From: Apostichopus japonicus
Lineage: Eukaryota > Echinodermata > Holothuroidea > Aspidochirotida > Stichopodidae
NCBI RefSeq assembly: GCF_037975245.1
Contig: NC_092581.1
Location: 20,732,303 to 20,796,302, forward strand
DNA length: 64,000 nt
Direction of reading: 5' to 3'
Positions within the stretch are counted from its first letter, which is position 1. The number at the start of each line of letters is the position of its first letter. The notes below the pieces were generated by a model, which was not told where the DNA came from, made no database searches, and worked only from the letters and a program-made list of their open reading frames with translations. This document shows, one piece after another, positions 56,200 to 64,000 of the stretch. Made by a program: the position numbers and the translations under genes.

Positions 56200-58160
56200 T
56201 AATATTATGGCTAATAAAGGCCTTCCTTCATATTTGATAATTCCATGGCTGATAAAGGCCGTCCTTATTTGATAATTCTTCACTTGCGTTTAAAGCTTGT
56301 ATGCACTGAACAGAAAAGTTTTGGTAATGAAAAGTTAGGGTTTATACTGTTTTAAAAGATTTCTAATTACTTCATTAGGGTTTGCATTAAGCAGGTGAAA
56401 TATTATCTGTTACAGTAGTCTCTTGAATCTAGTCATTTTTCCATCGATAATGCCTCCGACATTAGCTTTGTAGTACTTTTATTTCAATTTATAATTTCAA
56501 TTCCAATAGCTTTTTCCAATGCCAACACATTTATCAGTATACGTAATGCATACGTAGTTCGGAAATGGAGTAATAAAATAACAATCATTTTCAGTCAAGT
56601 ATATTTGATATAGAGTATTCATTTTAATGGCCAATTATGTTAGTCACAAATACAATTTGTATTGACAATTATACGTATGTGAGCCAATAAATGAGATGGA
56701 AAAAGCACAGCGATGTAAAATGTTCTGTTTGAAGGCAATGATATGTTTGCCGTGTTCGTCAAGTATTTTTTCAGAAGATACAACTCCTTAAGAACAATAC
56801 AGTGTCTATTTCTGATTATATATGGGTAATGTCAAGGTGGCTGCTGTCAAAATCTTGAAATTTCTAAACAACTGATATAAGCATTGCACTGAAAACTTTA
56901 GGTGTGATATGTTGCAATGTGATGCTCCTCTTAGGTTTGCTGATCCGTTCATCTACCAATTTTAACCTCTAGAGATTAAAGTATCATTCACTATTTCATG
57001 AAAATAGAGATGGATAACTATTAACTACCGTTTGGAGGAAATATGAACGTTCCTTTCACCTTCAGTAAGTATATTTAGTAAGTCAGTCATTGCATTAAGC
57101 ATAGTGTATACCTACAAGGTAGAGATACCATTGTGTTTTCAATTGGTTTGTTTCTATTTGTGCATTTGGGTACATATAGTATCAGTCTGAATCGAGTATT
57201 AGTTGACCTTTTTTATTTGTTTTTTATTGATCAAATCATCCAGGTAAGTTTATACATAAGACAAATTGAAAGAGGACCTATAAATATATACCAAGCGAAA
57301 TTGTCTTACAAATAAAGGGAAAAAAATTAACAGTATCTTAAAGCAACATGTTAGGTTAATCATAGGTGAAATCAAAAATATTCTCGCACGCAGAGAAAGC
57401 CTCTTTCAAATCTAAGTAATTAATGCGCCCGCTCATAAAAGATGCAAAACTCAACATGAAGGATGAATTTAAATTCAATATTAGGCACAATGTTATGCAA
57501 TTTGCAATGAAATAAGTATAACTTAATATGTAAAATAAAAACAAATTGTAAGGATGGCATGGGAAGAAAATATCTTGCTCTGAAAATACAAAATATTAGT
57601 TGACCTATCGTCAGTCTGCCTGGAACTTGTACTACTTGCCATCTTTCAACAAAGCATGAAATAAACTGTAGCTTATGTGATTATACGACAAAACAAAATT
57701 CAAATCATGTAACAAAACATATAAATATTTTATATCTTGATTTTTCACTTGAGTTAACTCTGTTCAAATGTTTGAAAAGTCTTCAAGTGGACCGAAGAGC
57801 ACAAGATACTTCGTAAGTGCAAAACACAATATTCTTTGTATGTTGACTAAGTTTTATTTGTCTTTTACCTGCTATTTCATAAACATTGTTTGAAGAACGA
57901 AAAAATGCAAACTTATTTCCTGAAAGTCGAGATTTTGCAATAACAACGCAATCCTCTGCTTTAATATATTCGCATTCCGTGATATTTTTTATAGCATATT
58001 CACGTTTATTACAAAGTTGTATAATGAACTCACGCAGTGGTATTCGAAGCTATGCCGTTCTTACGCAATACTTCAAGGGGTATACTTCGAATGCAAAGGA
58101 ATAACTAATGATGCAAATGACTTCCTCTAGCAAAGCTCTTTGAGCATTAACCTCTGTGAG
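56200..58160. repeat. Duplicate of gene 1 3' flank
   Basis: Collinear with about 36820-38700, including two to three units of the 38 bp minisatellite at its start. It differs by small indels and a 100-base insertion near 56940-57050. Confidence 0.88.
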
Positions 58161-58515
58161 CTTGATGGAGAGCAGAAGTTATCCTGAAAGGATAAATACG
58201 TCTTATTTTGTTCTGGACCTTTTTCAGGCGCACTTTGATAGTTGATGTACTTAAATGCGTATGCTTTGTATATTTTCTTTTCCAGACTGACTCAATCCAA
58301 ATAATATGTTATGGTTAATTACTGGCGTCAACAAAGGGGCTTACGAACATTTGATAAACCAACTTGCCTAAATCTGTAGAAATTTTAAATATTGCTAAGT
58401 TACAAAAGAAGATACATTATCTGGAATGCCAGAGGTAATATTATCGTGAAAAGAGGAACATGAAAACATCTTAACCTGTGACAAGATACACTCTTGTTTG
58501 ACCAGGGAGTTGTTT

Positions 58516-58752
<237 letters not shown>

Positions 58753-59118
58753 AACTGTTTACACAGAGGGTAAAGGTATGTCTTCCATTGTCGGTATAGG
58801 TTTAAGTGCAGAACAAGTGTACTTTTTCTAACCGTATATGGTAATACTTATTGCAAACATCGATAGTTGTGCTATAAAATCATGAGCAATATGTGGAGTA
58901 TATAAGGTGCATTGCGGACAATTTGGAGCCCATACAGTTTCACATTGAGAAGAACTTAATGGACTGAGGTTTCTCGTACCGTGATTCGAAACACACTCAC
59001 CGCTTGCTCAGGACTGTCTTCTCTGATCATAACACTTTTGGTTCAGTTGCTTGTAAGGGACATTCTTCTCTTTTAAGTTAAAATCAAGAAAGAAAGACAC
59101 ACCTGAAACAGAACAGAA

Positions 59119-59203
59119 ATGGGGATGTTTCCCCAACTAAATCACTTTGTGATTCTTAGTATTTGTCTGTTGGCTAAGGCAGCATCAGGGGACGATGACT
59201 CAC
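59119..59203 (+). CDS. Gene 3 exon 1: start and signal peptide
   Basis: 85 nt, exit phase 1, donor gtaagt. MGMFPQLNH leads a hydrophobic core (FVILSICLLAKA) with probable cleavage near ASG-D. Same length as exon 1 of gene 1. Confidence 0.82.
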
Positions 59204-62200
59204 GTAAGTAAACTTTTCATTCTTTTAAATAATTACCGAATGACAGCCGATCTCACCTTAACTTGGGAATTATGTTTCCTCCCAGACAACACGCAAAATG
59301 GCATTGATGGGAAATTAAAACGGGCAACATATTTCGGAATTTTAACTGCAATACGGCATATCGTTCGACAAAAGAAAGAGAACCGTTTTCTGCATTCTTC
59401 ATTGATTACCATCAAACCAACATGTCTTTAACACCAGGAAATCTCTAAAACGTATATTAACTATAGGTTGTCCATATAACTCATTTCATAAAATGAGTTC
59501 ATGCCACATGTTACCTTGGTTGAGGATTAAGTATTCAAACAGTAGGGGGGGGGGGGTCGAAAAAGACATCTAAAAAGATAACTATGCCATCCATCCACGT
59601 AATTTGTTAAGTTTTCAATTGAAATCATTAAGGTAAGCATCTCCGCCCAATTCAATATGACGCCGACATTTTCAAATGCAAAGTATTTATAAATTATAGT
59701 TTCATAAAATATATTATTTGAACAAAACTCGATATAGGATTTATTAAAGTTGCCGGAAGTGAGAAGAAGGGAATATGTCTTTCCATTGCTTGGAACGTTT
59801 ATGCTTCCTCCATAGGTTCAAAGGAATTGTGTCATCTCAGTGCTGTATTAGATATACAACTCATTGTTCCATGTACTGCATGCTTTATTTTTGTTTTCTT
59901 TAATAGTACAGCGAATTATCAAATCGTATTTAAACAGGTTAGTTTAACCACAGTTCTAAAGTACTAGGATATGGATCGAAAATCCCAGACTTTAATAGCA
60001 CATGCACGGTATTTAAGCTATGTAACAAGGGATACGGTACAGAGAGAGCAAATAAATTATGTTACATCAACTAATAAGTCATAACAAGTCGTCTTGAATT
60101 GGCCCAGTGAAACTCAAAACGAATAGTTTTTTTTCTGGTAGAAGAGATTAAAAACGGATCAACATATTACAATCAGGTATTTTATATGTAAAAATGACGA
60201 GTCATTGTTCAGACTGCCAAACGTGAGGTCAATGTTAATACCGGCTAAGCCTATTTTCGCTATTTCGATTCGCCAGCGGCTCCGGCCCTTGTCTCCTACA
60301 GTCGCCCATTATTGGGGCCGGCTTATGGTGATCTTGTTCCCAACAAAATGCCCATAGTGATAAGGTGGGCAAAGGGTGGATCCAGGAATCCTGAATAGTG
60401 GGGACCAAACGGTGACAGCAATGGGGGAGTGGGGGAGCCCACTCAAAGAACAAATTAGTTAAAACTGTAGTGCTATTCTCAACATCTTCGTGGTATCCCT
60501 GTTCGCCCTTTGCGGTGAGCCATAATGTCACTAAATTATGTCCTTGCGATTGCCCTGGAAGTAACTCAGTCAGTTATATTTTTATAACAACCCATGACTT
60601 GATTATCTCAGAGGAAGGGGGTTGTTCTACATCATTCATATGGCTACGGTGAGGGACGCCTGTGCAAGACCAAATATATTTGGTTGGCACAGTCAATTGT
60701 GTAGCCCGTTGCGTGCAACCTCTAGCTGCACCGTACTGGTTGCTTGGGGCCAAGGGGCGAAGCCCAATTAGGAGTCAGATGGCGATGGGCACTTTTGCAC
60801 CCCTACCATGCCTATGTTTTGAACTCAAGTGAAGGGCCCGTTCCCCCACCCCCACCCCCACCTCTAATGAAAGGCGTCCTTGATTACAAAATAAGTCAGT
60901 TTATAAACAAAATGGTAAAAAGGGTAAATTGTCATATATCTGAGATTTCTATGTTGTTGTCCTATGAATGTTTTGTATCTACAAGAAACGTTCTTTGTCG
61001 TGGCAAAGTAGTTTCTTTTAATTCAAATTGGCCAGAAAGGGTATTTTCGTATATTACCGGAACAATGTTTGTTTTCTCAATATACAAAGACACTGCTCTT
61101 CTACATAGGTCAGTATCCCTACCACAAAATTCTGTTTCGTGACAAACTGAAATCTGTTTTAAAACAAAATTGTCAGGAAAGGGAAACTCTCGTAAATTCA
61201 CGACAAAATACGTTTATCAACAGAGAGACTGTTATTCTACAGCGTTCAGTATGTCTACGACAAAATACTGTCTCGACAAAAATATGCTCTCTTTCATTAC
61301 AGCATGCTAAAAAAAGGACAAATTTCGTATCATACCTACGAAACATGTTTTGTTTCTCTGCAAACTAGGCGTCTACAGAATTATGTATTATTACTGCTTA
61401 TTTACTGTTTCATGACGAAAGTGATCAAAAGAGAACCAAATTGTTCACAAACAGTACTTTTTAGGTAGATCAACAATTTCTACGTAGAAATTCTACGTGA
61501 TTTTACTTATATGTTCACAGTGTAATATGAATGATATTAAGGTATTCTCTCACATATACCTACATATCCTCCTTTAGTTTTAACCATACTTCATGTAACA
61601 GGTCCCACAGTGTGTGTCATATACGACAGCACGAGACATTAACAGAAAACGCCCCTTAAAGTAACGATGAAAGAACACATAATCGTTTCAGCTCCTTTCA
61701 GCCTACCAATCGGCTTCTTTAACTTAAAGTGGACTATATCAGAACAATGCGTATATAAAATCAGTTGCAATTGTATTATTCAGATAAATGTCGATGCTTT
61801 GTTACTTTATTTCCATTTTAGTAGTCGATTTTTAGCCCAATCCTCTAGGTTCTTCATTGAAACAAAATACTGGGAATCCTAACTAGTTCGTTTCACAGAG
61901 TATGGCAAGTTAACTGTTAAAAACTGTTCTTGGTTTCGTTTTAGTTGTTTTTCCTTTAAATTATAGCAATTAGATTTGCTCGGAAGAACCATTCATGTTT
62001 GAATTACAATATTTCAAGTGTTGAATACATTTTCCGGCAATATTGAGGTATAATGAGGTATACTGAAGTATATTAAGGTATATTGAGGCAATATTGAGGT
62101 ACCGGTAAGTTTTGACCTTGTTGATTTAAGCATGACATACTCAGACTTTACAGAAATGTTTTGCAATTATCATCTTCAGAATGCTCTTCATCTCAATGTT

Positions 62201-62404
62201 ACTTGGATGAAACACAAATGGATCCACACATAAACTGTACCTTTCAGCCGTGGGGTCCTACTAACCCTCCATGTTACGGTCACTGGTCAGTGTTTTATGC
62301 ATGCACTTGCGATGATAATTACAGAATTTCATCTTTTGGAGACTTCTATTGGTGTTATTCCAGCGGTAATTGGGATCCACATCCCAACGATGTACACTGT
62401 GCAG
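59119..62404 (+). CDS. Gene 3: 5' part of a tandem paralogue of gene 1 (continues beyond window)
   Basis: Two exons are visible: a signal exon (59119-59203) and a CCP-like exon (62180-62404), joined in phase 1 like exons 1 and 2 of gene 1. The proteins share the same first-exon length and most Cys, Trp and Pro positions in exon 2. They differ clearly elsewhere, so this is an older paralogue than region B. The remaining domains should lie beyond 64000. Confidence 0.78.
59204..62179. other. Intron 1 of gene 3
   Basis: Poly-G at 59546-59556 and a GC-richer patch (60240-60880) with C-rich runs. At 60960-61510 several short motifs recur (ctacgacaaaatac, ttctacgtagaaattctacg). At 62040-62105 'gaggtata' steps repeat. 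None forms a recognised gene. Confidence 0.5.
62180..62404 (+). CDS. Gene 3 exon 2: CCP-like 8-Cys module
   Basis: 225 nt (75 codons), phase 1-1, acceptor ttcag and donor gtatgt. QCYLDETQMDPH, PPCYGHWS, CTCDDNYRISS, YWCYSSGNW and a final HC align with exon 2 of gene 1. Confidence 0.85.
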
Positions 62405-64000
62405 GTATGTTCTCATGTTAGGATGTATTGAATGTATCACGGCAATGTTTGGTTAATTATTGATCATTCACGTCCTTTTCATTATAGTATATTTGATATT
62501 TTACTGTATGTTGAGTGCAGTTATATTGTTATAGGTCTATGGCGTCTTTCCTTGGACGAAAGGGAGTCAACTTATTTGGGTTAAAATAATTTTTCCACTA
62601 ATTTCCAAGAAAAAAACAACAATTATCCGAATTGTCTATAGCTAACATAACTATTTATTTTGCCATATATGTGTGGTTAGTATCCTCATGTATACTGTTA
62701 ATGCAAAAATTTTGGAAATAAGTAAAACAAAAACGTTTTCATCTAAATGACAAGGCAAGAACATTTACATTATGCAGGTGAGCCATAATGGCTTAACCAT
62801 TTATCTGATGTAAAAATTGGCTATGAAAGCCTGATATTAATTTTCTGAGGAAAGTAGATGATGATTGATTAATTTTGCTTGAGTTTGTTTCATAAGTTTT
62901 AAATAAATTGCTTTCTAAAAACATGATTGTATAACTTTAAAAAATTGTTCACGAAATTGCTTAGATCCGTTCTAACGAGTTCTCGTTGACTTACTTTCCC
63001 GCATCCTATACCAACCAATCATAAACGAGAACCGCCCAGATATGTCACAAGTCGACACAAACAGGATAATTTCCAATGACTTGAGTAGCATAAAGTGATG
63101 TATAGTTGTTAAATATGTTCTGCTTTATCCTGAGTGGTATACCCTTATAGTTAGTAAAGAGATAAGTAAACCACGCTTGGTTGTTGTTATTGATACTTCT
63201 AAATGCATAAAAAAATGGGGGCTACTTCACACCAAGCTCAAGATGAGCAAACACCCAAAAAATAAAGCAATTTGTTTTAAGAATCATCGTATATGTTATG
63301 TAAATACTTCAAATGTGATACTCCACAATGTTGCTAGATCAAACACATAAAGAATCAACTTGAAACGTTTATGGTCACGTAAAAAGATCAGTGGCGTGGG
63401 AAGCCACCAAAAAGATATGGGGCAGAGAAATTGATGAAGCTTGGGGTATTCACTAGAAGTAAGTTAAAGATACGGGCAGAAAAATTGATGAAGCTTGGGG
63501 TATTCACTAGAAGTAAGTTAAATATACGGGCAGAAGAGTTGATGAAGCTTGGGGTATTCACAAGAGGTTAGTTAAAGATACGAGGCAGAAAAATTGATGA
63601 AGCTTGGGGTATTCACTAGAAGTAAGTTAAAGATACGGGCAGAAGTGTTAATGAAGCTTAGGGTATTCCCAAGAGGTTAGTTAAAGATACGGGGCAAAAA
63701 AATTGATGGAGCTTAGGGTATTCACTAGAAGTAAGTTAAAGATACGGGCAGAAGTGTTAATGAAGCTTAGGGTATTCCCAAGAGGTTAGTTAAAGATACG
63801 GGGCAGAAAAATTGATGGAGCTTGGATTATTCACTAGAAGTAAGTTAAATATACGGGCAGTAGAGTTGATGAAGCTTGGGGTATTCCCAAGAAGTTATAG
63901 TTTAAGAAACGGGACGGAACAATTGATGAAGCTTGGGGTATTCCCAAGAGGTTAGTTAAAGATACGGGGCAGAAAAATTGATGAAGCTTGGGGTATTCCC
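62405..64000. other. Start of gene 3 intron 2
   Basis: AT-rich sequence followed by a 54 bp minisatellite that runs off the window. No exon seen. Confidence 0.55.
63405..64000. repeat. 54 bp minisatellite, about 11 units, open at the right edge
   Basis: Units of 'gatacgggcagaaaaattga' + 'tgaagcttggggtattcactagaagtaagttaaa'. Two variants, 'cactagaagtaag' and 'cccaagaggttag', tend to alternate. Confidence 0.88.

Noticed and set aside
60235-60531. 98-codon minus-strand frame in gene 3 intron 1
   Set aside because: No recognisable domain, no splice partners, and base composition explained by a GC-richer patch.

Overview
This 64 kb window is eukaryotic: it is AT-rich and intron-rich, has GT-AG introns, is full of (TA)n and other microsatellites, and carries degenerate LINE, Penelope-like, tRNA-SINE and TIR-transposon remnants. 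The genes combine CCP/sushi, LDL-receptor class A (LDLa), CUB, Frizzled (Fz) and trypsin-fold domains in secreted proteins, which fits a marine invertebrate, most plausibly an echinoderm such as a sea cucumber. That placement is an inference from gene content and repeat style only. No bacterial, organellar or CRISPR feature was seen.

Gene 1 (616-35595, +) can be read from start to stop. A signal-peptide exon is followed by 34 exons that I joined by hand using GT-AG sites and reading phase. The inter-domain introns are all phase 1. The spliced product is about 1,832 residues: signal peptide, four CCP or CCP-like modules, eight LDLa, a first trypsin-like domain, Fz, CUB, four LDLa, CUB, LDLa, CUB, two LDLa and a second, C-terminal trypsin-like domain with the stop at 35593-35595. 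Both protease domains keep His/Asp/Ser and an R-IVGG activation site, but their S1 pockets differ: S189/G216/T226 in the first and D189/G216/G226 in the second. A protein carrying these two different proteases with an Fz domain after the first is the main finding.

Region B (45570-53271, +) is a recent, nearly identical partial copy of the middle of gene 1: LDLa, trypsin, Fz, CUB, LDLa, LDLa. Its exons are open and its splice sites intact, but no first exon or terminal exon is visible. It lies within a rearranged duplication. The 3' flank of gene 1 (36.9-38.7 kb) recurs at 56.2-58.16 kb, and 38.7-45.5 kb is a mosaic of pieces of gene 1 introns and exon relics. Gene 3 begins at 59119 with a signal exon of exactly the same length as that of gene 1, followed by a paralogous CCP-like exon (62180-62404), and runs off the right edge. 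The window is therefore a tandem, still-rearranging cluster of modular secreted proteases.

The non-coding space holds a 4.74 kb TIR element (21601-26339) with TTAGTC/GACTAA-rich ends and an internal long inverted repeat; a possible relative at 54.0-55.6 kb; Penelope-like fragments with GIY-YIG-like endonuclease sequence (48.7-49.9 and 52.5-52.87 kb, minus strand); LINE ORF1 debris (4.3-4.9 kb); several tRNA-derived SINEs; a 396 bp uninterrupted palindrome (31265-31660); and many minisatellites, one made of repeated splice-site-like units next to a real donor (12.7-13.3 kb) and one of about 33 x 38 bp just downstream of the gene 1 stop codon. All exon boundaries are manual predictions without transcript support.
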